Positions 21,441-33,504 of a stretch of DNA of 58,000 bases are shown here, in pieces. The stretch is from Adiantum capillus-veneris. Its lineage: Eukaryota > Streptophyta > Polypodiopsida > Polypodiales > Pteridaceae. The position numbers and the translations under genes are program-made. The number at the start of each line of letters is the position of its first letter. Position 1 is the first letter of the stretch. The notes below the pieces were generated by a model. The model ran no database searches and was not told the DNA's origin. It was given only the letters and a program-made list of their open reading frames with translations. The stretch spans positions 30,170,396 to 30,228,395 of the forward strand of contig CM043960.1 in assembly GCA_014529385.2 (NCBI GenBank). The letters run 5' to 3'.

Positions 21441-23959
21441 ACTAGATGATTCTCCTTCAAGCTACTCTTGGAATAATTTCCCTTTGAAATTTCTACTTAC
21501 ACAAGCATGAAAGATTTTTATATACATTATTATCCTCTAAAATTATAATTTCACAATATATACATTATAAAAAACCCTTGCCATCCTTAGTGTCCCATAT
21601 TGCTCAACATCAAGTAATTCATTGAGCCAACTTGGGTGTACTCCCACATCAACAATAAAGGTGCCAACCTTAACATCATCTCACACCACAAAAAAAAACA
21701 AGAAGTGCATAGTATTCTATGAGGTTGACCTAGACAAACTCAGGCCATAGTGATTGTGGTGTATCTTGGGAATGATTTCATGCCATGATAACTGCCACCT
21801 AATATTAATGCTAGTATGTAGAGAGTTTAAGAGAATGCATACCAAAAGATTTGGTAATCATTATTTTCTAATCAACCAGTCTATTCAAAATATTTATTTC
21901 TTAGTTTACTCAATGTTGTGTTTCCAAGGATAAACCCTATATTTTGGTCCATGCTTTTCTTAAGATGGGTTTCTTATTGACTTTCGAGAGTCAAGTATGA
22001 AATGTATGCACAACTTAAATTACATTGCTAACTTGTACAACATCCATGGATATATACTTGATATAGCCTCCTTATGCTTCACTTATGTTGCGAGGTTGCT
22101 CAGATTGGCCTCATGCTCATTTGCCACTTGATTTCAAACTCTCTTACAGAGTGTCACAACGTATTTAAATGATAGCTATTATACTTAGATTACTTTATTA
22201 GTCTCTTTTAATTTTTCGTAGAAGACAATAATGCACTAAGACTATCACATGCACTCTCATAATATTTGATAATTTCTTCTATTTTTCCTTTTTATTTTAC
22301 CACTAAATTTAGAATAAATGTCTAATTTATAAGTTTGTATTAATCAATTAGACTCTCTAATAATTCCCATTGCTAGATATAGCTAAGGATTGTCTACCAT
22401 AATTATTTATAATTAACCATATTATTCTTGTTATTTTCTAACTCAATTTGTATATAAAGAGCTAATTTTTCTTTTTATCATTAATTAGATTTAAATTTTC
22501 AATTTATATAGCAAGGGATAATTTTACTATTAATCATTAGAAAAAATGAGATTCAATATTCTCTTAAATATATCTATCTATTATAATAGCAAAAATAATA
22601 TATCTAGTTTACTGGTAGATTTTAAAATACCTTTTCAATTTTTAAGCTAAATTTTATTATTATTTCAATTAAAAATAGCTAACTAAATAGTAAATAAGCT
22701 TTAAAAATTTTACAAATCTTTTAATATTTTTTTCAATTCAAAATAAACCTTAGCCTATAAGGATTTTATTTTTCATTATCATTTTATATAATCAATGTAA
22801 ATTCTTATTTCCTAGAAATTACAAAATTAACTAGAAAATTATATATATAGTAAAATTGGACAAGACAACTTTACCAATGACCTTCCCAATATCCTTCTCA
22901 ACATCTTATGACTTCAAAAATTTTAAATTTAAATTTAAATTCTCATAAAAATAATTTACCTCTATTTTAATAGCCCAAAAATTAAGTGTCTAGCTAAAAC
23001 TTTGACAAAAATTGATGTTGTATATCTATTAACATGTATGTTAAGTGTGCAATAGAGTATAACTTTTTAACTTTACCTTTTTTATTAGGATATAGTTTTT
23101 ATTTTTACTAATCAAAATTATTCTCATTAATGATTGTTTTGAATGAAATTATATATATTGCTTAATGATACATTACATATAATAAGAGAATAATTATTAT
23201 TCTGAATTACCTAATTAATAATAATCATGCACTACCAACTAAATATGATTAGCATAGTCATTTGTGTTTAGGTAAAAAGTTCTATAGATAATAAAGATTC
23301 TAACATAAAGAGAGACTTAGCCTTGTTGCATGAAGTACCCAAAGAAATATTTTCATAATAGCACTTGATTACATCCACTTGAGATATGGATTTTAAAGTG
23401 GTTTGTGGATATCCTTCTCTTGGGAGAAGTATACACCTCAAGTGTATTAGAGTATGGCCAACACCATGTGCAATTGAGTGAGGTCTTTAAGCATGTTTAT
23501 AGGTTTTGACAAGCAAGAGCCTTGCTAGAAGCTACCCCCTACAATAGGAGCAAAACCACAACTTAAGAACTTGCCCAAGCTTACAAATTCAGTCAAGTAA
23601 GGCCTTTTAGGTCACCTATAGCTTCTTCATTACCTAGGCCTTATAGTTGATTCCCTGCTTGAGCTGACGCTACCCCCAAGTGACTCCATGTGCATCCCAT
23701 ATGATATCTTATCCACTATAGCTAGTAGGATTGCATGCTTTTCAACCTTTAGAGATTACAAAAGATCTATAAAAAGCCTTAAGGTTCCATTAAAGCTTCA
23801 ATCTATCATTTAAGGATCTAGATTTGTCCAATTTTTAGCAGTAGGAAATTTTTGTGTGAAGTGATGCTTAACTTTACAGTCATAAAATATCATTTTCCTT
23901 GAGCCATTTTGTAGTAAACAAATTCTAAGTTTTATTGGATAAAAAGGTTGGTACCTTAC
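21441..23959. other. AT-rich non-coding stretch
   Basis: Very AT-rich, especially 22200-23240, with no ORF above the noise and no tandem structure. Nothing recognised. Confidence 0.6.
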
Positions 23960-24381
23960 TGTTGGGCCCTTTGCTTGCCAAGCTACACTATCTTATTGTA
24001 GAGATAGTGAGAACCACATACATAAATGTCATACCGTGCAATGGAGTCGATTCGACTAGTGCATGGAGGCTACAAGAGATTGTCAGTCTCTTGGAAAAAC
24101 ATACAATCCCTAATTACTTGAAAAAACTCTCAATTGTGTGTAATGCTGAAAAATCTAGTTATGATACCGCAAGGAAATCTCATCCTTTCACCAAGCAAAT
24201 AAAGTCCAAATGCAACCAAACTTATAGGACGGGTAGGTAACATCTAAGGACACATGCCCCGATGTTCAAACCCCCCCTTTTGACCCCTGTCTAGAATCAT
24301 GATTATTAGTTGTAGGGCATATTTGACCTAACTATGTTTTGCTTTGAATGCACGTATCAACTTGGGAATGATGCCCCAACA
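23960..24381 (-). mobile_element. LTR related to element C, minus strand, undisrupted order
   Basis: Read on the minus strand, it starts TGTTGGGGCATCATT at 24381 and ends GGGCCCAACA at 23960, so the ends form a TGTTGGG/CCCAACA inverted repeat. The loop motif of both hairpins (CGACTAGTGCATGGAGGCTA, plus strand) lies inside at about 24050. Sequence to its left matches hairpin 2 arms and sequence to its right matches hairpin 1 arms. This locus therefore shows the normal LTR order. The palindrome site inside reads ATCATGAT (about 24297-24304). A purine-rich TATGAGGGG precedes its start. Confidence 0.8.
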
Positions 24382-24840
24382 CCCCTCATATGCATAAAAT
24401 GCAGTTTTGATATGTAAAATGTGAGTTATGAGCAAATTTAAAAGGAGGTTAAATGTAGCAAAACCATAGATTTGTTGCAAGAAACTTACAATGCCGTGGA
24501 GAGCTTTCATCTATGAACGCAATGGAAGTGATGGAACTCCAAACAGACTATTTGCTAGAGAGTTACGAGCTTCAGAAGAAAGAGGGAGAATATACAGCGT
24601 TCTCTGTAATCCCATGTGGCTTCATTATCCAATGTGAACTTACAAAAATAATACAAAATTTGGCTTTTATACCTTGCCATAAGGTTTTAGGTAAAAAATA
24701 AAGTGAAGTGCCAACTCTGTGTCAGCCTCAAGATTAGTTGTTACAATCTGAAAGCTTATAGCCCCGCTAGACTTGACTCATAATTACATATACACTTGCT
24801 ATGGGAATCAATAAATTACAAAGGCTTGTGGCTATAATTG
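24382..24840 (-). other. Internal 3' region of the minus-strand element C relative
   Basis: It lies upstream (minus sense) of the LTR start and matches 19526-19930 by several blocks, including TTCATTATCCAA and TTTTATACCTT. No protein is recognisable. Confidence 0.55.
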
Positions 24841-26076
24841 TTTAGATTGAGTAAAAAATGAAATATTACATCATGGTTGGTCTTCAAATCCTCTTTGTTA
24901 GCTATAAAGCTAACACTTACATGGAGTTACACGTAGATGACGTACATTGGTCCATTTGTGCAAAAACGTTTTCACCTCATCTTTGTTTCACTCTTTTTCT
25001 TTGCCTCCATGCTTTGGTAGGTTTAGATCCTTCATCTAGAATGAGGTCTTTAAGTTCTCTTGCCCTATTGAAAGAGATTTTGACATTGGTGGTCTTCCAT
25101 TAGCCCCCTAATTGGCCACAACATAACTTTGTGACCGTTCCTTTCCTATTTGCATCATAAAGGTATTCACTAGCTTTCTAATCATAGTTAAAATGGCATT
25201 GATGGACACTGATTTCCTTTCCATTTAATTTGTGTAATAGAGGATAGCATTAAATTTGTGCTTATTAACAAACCCATGGTTTTCAAGAAGCACATCATGT
25301 TGCTTATCCCACACATCCTCCATGGCCTCCTTCATACCCACAAGTGGAGCAGTTTTGAAGTTGAATTGATGAGTTGACAAAAAGCCTTGACTAGAAGACA
25401 TCTCTTTGAGATTTTTATAGTTTTTCTTATTTTAGAAATTGAATCAAAATTACAAAACAATTTAAAAAAAATAACATTTGGATGAAATTTCAAAAAATAG
25501 CCTTGATTAGATGACATCTCTTTGAAATTTGGTGTAGATTTTACAGTTTCAAAAATTGGAACTACAAAACAAAATCCTCTTATCAATTTTTGACTTTGCT
25601 TTGACCCCATTGCGTACTAGTCAATGATTTTCCAAGCCTCTTATGAATTTTTGAGTGAGAGAGGTTTCTTGCTACATGGGAAGCTCTTTTTGACGAGAGA
25701 ATGGCCAAATTTAAATAGCAAAAATAAACCCTAAAGAAATTCCCAAAGGTGTGAAGGCTTTATCAAAGTCAAGCCATGGAGTGCTACAAATTGAGGTGGC
25801 ACATGGAAATGAAGGAGGACTTACACAACGAATTGCATTGCTCAAATGTATGTGTCAAAGAAGAATCAATTCCTTAGAATTGCAGCACATTCCTCCTTGG
25901 AGTTGGTCTCCTATCAAATTAAGAAGGTTTCCACCCTCCATTTGAGTGTTCAATTGTGCTTTCACACGTGGCCTTCCCCCTCACACACCCCCACCATGGA
26001 ACTTGTGTGAGAGAAATGGAATGCGTGCCATGCAAAGTTCATGAAATTTCTCTCTCCCTCCTCGCAAGATTAACTT
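24841..26076. other. Probable leader or internal remnant of a minus-strand copia element
   Basis: It lies downstream (minus sense) of the primer-binding site at 26077. Minus-strand translation gives short segments such as MKEAMEDVWDKQH at about 25330, but I cannot match them to gag or pol. Two internal copies of a CATCTCTTTGA segment (25400 and 25515) suggest a local duplication. Confidence 0.35.
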
Positions 26077-26089
26077 AGCTCTAATACCA
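26077..26089 (-). other. Primer-binding site, initiator Met tRNA, minus strand
   Basis: TGGTATTAGAGCT on the minus strand starts one base after the LTR end, as in plant copia elements. Confidence 0.75.
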
Positions 26090-26090
26090 T

Positions 26091-26578
26091 TGAAAGGCCG
26101 CAAACCTTTGTGGTGATGATGAACACTCCTCCCACCCAACACCCACCCCTTTAGCTATATAGTCCTTGGCCTAAGGAGGGCCTCTGCATGGTCTTCATGG
26201 GCCGTTCTCACTAGCCAAGACCCTTGTCTTGACATGTTGATGCATTTCCCACCGCTAAATCTATGATGGACATGTCGGCTCCTTACCATTTCGACCTTCA
26301 CCAATCTCCTTTTGTGGTTGGTGTCACTTCATTGATTAGCATCACCATTGAGTTGAAGGGGTGTGTGTTGTCACTTTGGGATACACCTCTAGTCTAGCTC
26401 TCTTCACCTGACACAATTGATTATGTCACATCACAATGACCTAGTATCATACGCACATCATTGGGGCTATATAAGCCACCACCTTTGTCCATTTTTATGA
26501 CTCTTCTAGTCATTATCATTTGAGTTGGTCAGTTTCTTGAGTCGAGTTCTCTATTTCTCTCTCTCCATATTTCCAACA
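26091..26578 (-). mobile_element. Copia-type LTR, minus strand
   Basis: On the minus strand this 488-bp block begins TGTTGGAAAT and ends GGCCTTTCA, followed by a one-base gap and the Met-tRNA primer site. A TATA-like TTATATAG lies about 110 bases from its start. No second copy is in the window, and no pol is readable to the left. Confidence 0.7.
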
Positions 26579-28414
26579 TACCGCTATAACAAAATTTGAA
26601 AGATATAGCATGTAACTATCTCTCAGATGATTAAATAACAAAAATTAATAACAGCATGTTTAAACAAAATATAAGCCAAACATGGGGGCAATTATATAAC
26701 CATATGTAGAAGTGTAGAGAGAGAAAAAGAGATGAGATAGTACTGAATCAACAAAAGCTTAGAATGAAGCTAAATAAAACCATGATACATCATGTTTCTT
26801 ATAAGGTGGAATTGTAAATGTACCAACATAATGGCCTTCTGTGATCAAGCCAACAATTTTGGCCTTCTTTGATTAGAAACATATACTTACATAATAATCT
26901 CATTGAAGCTGCATCATCTTCTTACTCCATTATCATCTCTTTTTTATCCTATAGAATCACCACAAAAACATACAAAGCACTTAGAAACATGTATGTGCTT
27001 CTCTTTTGAAGAGTTCTACTTATAAAATTCCATGCACAGCTCATGCATGACAAATAACTTCTCCATTGTAATTTTTGGGTCTAGCAAGAATAATTTGCGG
27101 TAGAAAACTCTACTACATAGTATATTAGACATATCACTTTTATGTGTATAGCTCCAAGAGAAAAAAAAATTATGTGTAGAGCTCAAGTGATGGTTGTTTT
27201 TGTGAAGGGGTGTCATCATACTCATGCGGCAATCTACATTTCTAATCCAAAGAGACTTCTACATACCAAAATTCCCTTCACCGCTCTGTTTTAGAGCTTT
27301 TGACCTCTTTTGATAGCCTCCTCTAATGTCTTTTTACCAAAGTTAGACTACATTCTATAATTAAGTAAAAAGATATTTAATCTTAGAATGCAAGCAATTA
27401 ACCTTCGCAAATTTCACATCCGATCATAGGTTCCTCAAGAAAGCATCAAAGACACACCTCATTTCGAAAGAACTTTTTCTTTCAAACAACAATTTCATAA
27501 CATCCCTCTTGCCCAAGAAAGAAGCTATCCTCACTTATACGAAGGTTCCATAATTGTCCAGTGTATGTATATAATATCTATGTCAAATAAATCACCATAG
27601 AAGCAATCTATTGCTTAATAATTGAACAAGATCACATAAGCACTTGGACATTAATTGTAACTAAAACCACAAGTTTCAAGTACATAAATATATTAAAATA
27701 AAAACTAAATAATATTACGAGAAATAGAATCATGGAATTATAATACAATAATTGGTATTGTTATTTAGAAGATTCTCTTGAAAATAACACACAAAAGACT
27801 ATTGTTTGATTTATTAAAGGATAAAATTATTCTAAGAAATAGAAAGTGGAAAAGCTACAAGATTTCATAGTTATACTTAGAGAAAAAAATAGAAAATCTA
27901 CCTAAGTCATAGTTATATGCACATAAATGCATTTCTCATGCCATGTATCTAATTTCATTTCTATCTAGGGATTTATCTCTTGGATAGCCTCTTGAGATGA
28001 AAGAGAGGAGTGATATGAATTTCAAAGTGTACCTTGATATACTGAGGGACATAAGAATTTCTATCACCTTCTTACGATTGCTAATTATTAAGTGAACTAA
28101 AAAAAAACCTAGTGATCTTTAAATTTTGTCTTTCTAACTTGAAATTGTTTCTCAATGGAAAAAGAGAGAAACAACACCATTTTAGATGAAATGGAAAAAT
28201 CCCACAACTTTGCAACGAATTTCAATGCCTATGGAGTCCTATTTCTCGTTTGATTTGGGAAATTTTTATTTAATTTGGGAATGTTATAAAAAAGTTTTTT
28301 TTAATGAACTTGTGTTACATTAGACAAAGAGATAGATTCTCAAGAAAATGGTGGTGTTGAGAAACACCTTTTTTTTCACTAAAAGTTTATTTTCATGTTG
28401 GTGTTAATAAACAC
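26579..28414. other. No gene recognised
   Basis: AT-rich sequence with scattered short ORFs and no similarity I can name. Confidence 0.5.
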
Positions 28415-31400
28415 CTCATAAGATCATACATAGGTAGGGAAAATAAAAAACACCAAGATATAAATATGAAATGCTATTCATTTGCTCGTATAAGTTAGCT
28501 TGTGCCTTCTCCACAACATTGCATGGGATCTTAATTGCTTTTGGAAGTCTTCCACCCCTTGGAGTCCATGACCACACAACTACATCAACACACCCCCAAC
28601 GCTTTGGGTCAACAAGATTGCATCACCAATTCCGTTTTCAACAATCCTCATACTATTCATGGATTGTGGGATTTTTGTTTTGATGTTTTGCTACCCAATA
28701 TTTAATAAAAAAATTATTGTAGTTAGGAGATGAGTTGTCTACATCAATGTCTGACTCTACAACTCCTAGCCATATCGGATATTCTAGATCTGTGGGTCTC
28801 ACAAGAACAAATTCCCCTTTCCTTACATCAATTTTAAGCCTAAAAGCTTCTTGTGGCCTTGCACTTTGAGGACAACCATAGTGATCATTAAATTCTTCAT
28901 CTTCATATCCTTGAAACTCATCTCTGTCTTCTTCTATTTGTTGCATTCGATGACTCCCTGTAGTCTTTGGCCAAAATGATGTAGATTCACCAGTGTGTTT
29001 CATGGTTGGTTGTTCAAGATCACTAATTATGTTTTTCCCATAGATAATAACTAGCTCCATGTATTTTGTAGAATCATGGTCCTTTCCCATTAATACAGAA
29101 CATGTTTTCTAGAATTCAAGATATGTCTTAATCCCTTGAAATAGAGGACTATCCCTCACATAGTCTGCTATAGGTACCACATCTGGATAGCCTGTTGGCA
29201 ATTGTGGTTTCCCTTGATTATCTTTTTTCCACAACTCAATTCATGACTCCCTTGGCATCCAATCAGGTGATTTGGGGTGAAGTTTGTCTTGCATTACTAG
29301 GAGTTCACCTTGTATATAGAAACAAAATTAAAGTGGCATAGAGTGTCCAAGTAGAGCATCTTGTCCATCACACATGTACCCTTTAACCAAGGATTTAAAG
29401 TCAAGGACGTATGATATTAAATATGGTGCCGGAGTTGAGCTTTCACGTTTTTGGAAATGTTCCATCAAATGTGGAAAAGTGAATGTCATTCCTATTCGCA
29501 ATCTCTCTGAGAGACTACTAAACATTGCATCTATGTCTCCACCATTAAGAATCCCAAATTCACGGTTTTGAAAACACATTTTGCTACTAGCAAGAATAAG
29601 TATGCAAATAAATATCGATTCTTATTCTCTCTTGCATAATTATCTAGTCGTAGCAAGGCAATTTTTGAAATACAGGAGTGGACATGGTATCCACAACACA
29701 TTGAGAGGAGGTTAAATGCAAGTTATAAATCTCTTCATTACATCCTTCAATAGCCAATGGTGGTGTTATTTTTTATGCATTCCTCTCACGCTCTCGCTTC
29801 ATTTTGTTTTGGATCCTAGAGCTTGCCCTTCAATAGCCAATGGTGGTGGTTTTTTTAATGCATTCCTCTCACGCTCTTGCTTCATTTTGTTTTGGTGGTC
29901 TAGAGCCGTCCCTGAGTTCCATGCATTGAATAACGTTATGTTGCAGTGTGGCATACCATCATGGCATAAATCTCCTAGTCCAAGGTTTTCTGTTCTTTTC
30001 AAATCCTATAAGAATAATGCAAGCGAACCCATTGTAGCATTTGGATATGAAGGCCATAGACCATAAAGGAGAAATGACCATACATTCCATGAACATGTCC
30101 ATGCAGTATCATACCTATCAATGATACTTGCAGTTGATATGCATTCGCATAGTCTTTTGAGTTCGCACACAATCTAGGTATTTCTGTCTTTTCTTTTTTC
30201 ATTTTATCATGTATAATGCATAAATACGTATCCTTTAGCAATTGTGAGAACTTATGCTAGGTGTAGTACACATTCCTAGAACTTCGTTGTTTCATCATGT
30301 GAATTCTACATTCATCCTTCAGATGTGCAGTCAGCTCATCATCCTTGGTTGACTCTAGTTGAGACTTTATTCGACTACACACAACACATTTGGAGACTTT
30401 GTTTTTGACAAGGTCACGTTAGCAAACTCCGTATTCCAAATCCTATTGAATATAGTGCTAGACATTGGCTTGATACTCATACTCTAGAGTGTTTTATTGA
30501 CATAATGTAAAGTCTCTATATGCTTATATGTGTTCGCTATTGCATGCAAGGTTTCCCTAGAACCATCTTCCATAGTTCTACTCTTATGTGGCATTGATCT
30601 GAGTTAAAAAAATCTATGGTTAAAACAAGCTCGATAGATGATAGGGATTCTTGATTGGATTTCTTAGAAGGTTTATCAGACAATTTTGTCTTCCTATATA
30701 GAAAGCAATACTTTTGCTTTTTTGAAATAGGCTCTACCAAACAAGCTGATTCAATGCATGTGTCTTGTAATGCATCTATAGCATGTGAATCCTCATACCG
30801 TAACAACGCTTTCCCATCCATAGTTGTCACTCTCGTGATAGTCCAACAAACAAGATTAGTGCTCCATACTCAGATTTCATATAAATACTAGTCTCACCAA
30901 CATAGGATGTTTCAATACCAATACCGATATTATCTTCACCTAGCTCACCAAATTTTATAGAATCAAATGGACACACATACATGACAACCCCTTTGGCTAC
31001 TACATGTGTTTTGCTTTCATCCCATAGTTGAACCCTCTTATCCTTCCAAACCTCCCTATAGCTTATTCCATCACATTCTGCCCCCAATGCTCACATTGCT
31101 TTGTCAGCCTCAAACATAGAAACCCCTTCGTATTGCATCTCATTCGTATGATGTAGCAGCTAAATACTCCATTTAACAATACCATGAAAAGAATCTCCCA
31201 TTGTCAATGCATCCATTGTTGGAAATGGAATAAGTGCTTTCTTTCCAAAACACAAATCAACTGACATTGATACATTGCATTCCCTAATAAGCATGCTAGA
31301 ACAATATGCATTTGGGTCTGCTTCACATACACTCCCAATGGTAACCTTTTGTGTGGCTACAAACATGCATGCTCTATCACCATGATTAAATACATGCAAG

Positions 31401-31440
31401 AAGATTTCAACCAATATATGTTAGACAAACCATCACAATG
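28415..31440 (-). pseudogene. Transposon-derived gene, copy 1 (Transposase_23-like plus DDE-like regions)
   Basis: Minus-strand blocks in N-to-C order: 31414-31160 (TIGSVCEADPNAYCSS ... FPTMDALTMGDSFHGIVKW) and 31087-30827 (VWKDKRVQLWDESKTHVVAKG, LGEDNIGIGIE). Both resemble the Transposase_23 region of plant En/Spm-like proteins. Next come 30830-30537, then 30241-29999 (YLCIIHDKMKKEKTEIPRL, ILHGHVHGMYGH) and 29579-29328 (GGDIDAMFSSLSERLR). These resemble the catalytic-like core of uncharacterised transposon proteins in plants and algae. A C-terminal block covers 29090-28653 (GEFVLVRPTDLEYPIWLGVVES) and continues to about 28450 (VVVWSWTPRGGR). Stops and frame changes separate the blocks. A second copy lies at 49152-50827. 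Family names are from memory of motifs; the two-copy relation is directly visible. Confidence 0.55.
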
Positions 31441-31479
31441 TATTTGGACAATTCAATAGTGTCAATATGGAGCTTTGTA

Positions 31480-32068
31480 TTGTACATTGACCATCTTATG
31501 GTCATATGGTTCTTTGTTATTTATATCATTGGACAAGAAACATAGAAAAAGGACATCCTATGGCCCTAGGGCCATAGTGTACTCTATGTAGATTCAACAA
31601 AGGACACAGGTATTGCCTCAGGAGGGTAAAATTTTCAAGCTATGTATATGAGTCATGGAGATTATATGTGCATCTTATGGCCCTAGGGCCAAAGGGTTCT
31701 ATATGTAGGTGTGAGAAATTTTCTATGTAGCCCAAAAGGTGAGCAAAAAGGATAACCAATGTCCAGCCTATGGCCAAAGGGTCATAGTTTGCTCTATATT
31801 GGTGTGTGAAAGGATAGCTTTAAATCCAATAAGCATCACAAAGAGGCAGCGTATGTCGGTAGGGCCATAGGTTTATTTTTGTATGCGTTTCATGAAGAGT
31901 ACATATAGATTTCTCAAGGTCGCCTCACGGTGAGTATATATGTAAGTGTTTTTTGATAAGGATATATACATACTATGGACTTAGGGCCATAGGGTACTAT
32001 ATGTAGGTGTTTCATGATGAGTACATTTACATCCTATGGCCTTAGGGCCACAGGGTACTATATGTAGG
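31480..32068. repeat. Degenerate 61-bp tandem array, left of element B
   Basis: Units contain CCTATGG, TTAGGGCCATAGGG and TATATGTAGGTGT. One unit holds the perfect 20-bp palindrome CTATGGCCCTAGGGCCATAG at 31558-31577. The array is the insertion target of element B and continues at 52280 beyond the solo LTR. Confidence 0.85.
32064..32068. other. Target-site sequence gtagg, left of element B
   Basis: GTAGG precedes the 5' LTR. The same five bases flank the solo LTR on both sides (51386-51390 and 52280-52284), so this is the insertion target of both. Confidence 0.8.
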
Positions 32069-32955
32069 TGTTTGGTGGATACGGGAGCATATAGGTGTAT
32101 GACACCAAACCCGGTGGACACTCTATTTTAAAAACAAAAACCCTGTAATTCAGCTTAAGATGAGTTGTAATCATGCTGAGATTAGACCATATCCTTTTTT
32201 ATTTCTCTGAGTCTACCCCTTGTAAGAGGCCGGATGGCCATGGGAAAGCCCCCTAACTTTTAAAGTAAAAACCCTTAGTTTGAAGAAGAAATTATCATTA
32301 GCTGAAAGAAGAAAACGTGCACTGTGGAGGCTTTTGGTGACTACAACTTGTAATTATCTTTTCTCCTGAACGGGTAATCAGAATTCTACTCCGAATAGCA
32401 CATTGCGTTCCGTGCCTCTTGCTCTACAATCTAAGTGTAATCATTTCCAATTCTGTTGTGGTTCGCGACGTACCGTTTGTGAGCTAAATGCATTGATTTG
32501 GGCGTTAAAATGGTTGTTTTTTGATGTTTTGACCATGGATAAGTGTTTCTATGCTTAAGGTAGATCTTTCCAAGTACTTCTGCTTCAGGTTTCTGCACAT
32601 TTTTTGTGATAGATCGTGATTTATGTACCTTCCCAGATGGTGACAGAACTTGGTAGGATTGAGCCCATAAGTGTTGTGATATCTCTCCTTAAGTTTCGTG
32701 ACATTTCGGATTCGTTTGGATACCGAAAAGGCGTGATTAGGTTGAGTGTTGAGAATGGACGCATATTGATTGTCTGACTAGGAAGTGGTTGATTTGCTTT
32801 TGTCATAAGAACGAGTAGTCCTTGAGTTCACTTTGGTGAGATTGTCACTCTCATTAAGTCTCCGTGCCCCACCCCAAGTCGCTTCCTTGCATATTGACAT
32901 TATGTTAGTACAAAAGAGCTATGCTGCAGACGTCCGTCGTGGCGACCCGCTAACA
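32069..32955 (+). mobile_element. 5' LTR of gypsy element B
   Basis: An 887-bp LTR that starts TGTTTGGTGG and ends GCTAACA, one base before the primer-binding site. Boundaries are confirmed by the solo copy at 51391-52279. It contains an ATCGTGAT palindrome relic (about 32612-32620) followed by TTATGTACCTT, matching the palindromes of the leader (TCCATGTACCTTT). Confidence 0.93.
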
Positions 32956-32956
32956 T

Positions 32957-32974
32957 TGGCGCCGTTGCCGGGGA
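32957..32974 (+). other. Primer-binding site, Asp tRNA
   Basis: TGGCGCCGTTGCCGGGGA is fully complementary to the 3' end of plant Asp tRNA, the primer typical of Athila/Tat-type gypsy elements. Confidence 0.95.
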
Positions 32975-33504
32975 TGCCGATCCTTAGGTGGTGAGTGACT
33001 CACTGTACAAAAAAAAAAAATCTCCCTTCAAGCTTTTGATAACCGTTCCGCGTACCCATAGACAGTGAAGCAGCTAGACGTAGGTTTAATGCTTACTAGA
33101 GACTGGAGTCCGAGACTAGCCATTGCTATTTCTTAAGAGCAAAGAAAACTGTGAGTGAAGTACAAGATAGTATTTCGTTCTTTGATTTTTCACATGCTTG
33201 GAAAGGGTTGTTCCACCACACACATTGTTGTTATTTCTGTACTGTTGAGTTCAATTATGTTTGCATATTCATTTCAGTTATAGGAGTAGGTTAGGAAACA
33301 AATCACACCATCATTTGTGGCCAAAGGGATCGAGGGAAAAACTGTCAAAAAACTTATTTTGGTGTTGAAGACCATAACTCGAAGAAATTGAAGAAGTGAT
33401 GGTCAGAGCTTCAAAACTGGACCAAACCCAGTAAAACTTCCAAGAAGGGGATAAAAACACTTGTTGAAAAAGATTGTGCAAAAACCTGTCAAAAATCTTG
33501 CCAA
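32975..33504 (+). other. Start of element B untranslated leader
   Basis: No ORF. It is the first part of the roughly 2-kb leader between the primer-binding site and gag. Confidence 0.7.

Larger units (their letters stand above)
29774..32955. repeat. Segmental duplication, copy 1 (partner 49152-52279)
   Basis: From GCATTCCTCTCACGCTC onward this segment matches 49152-52279 almost base for base, through the minus-strand gene, the degenerate 61-bp array and the full LTR. Copy 1 has one extra array unit of about 60 bp near 32000. Homology ends on the right exactly at the LTR end, where copy 1 continues into a primer-binding site and copy 2 into the array. Confidence 0.95.

Noticed and set aside
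29374-30066. Plus-strand ORFs over the transposon-derived gene
   Set aside because: The minus-strand frames carry the conserved motifs and the same pattern is seen in the duplicate copy.
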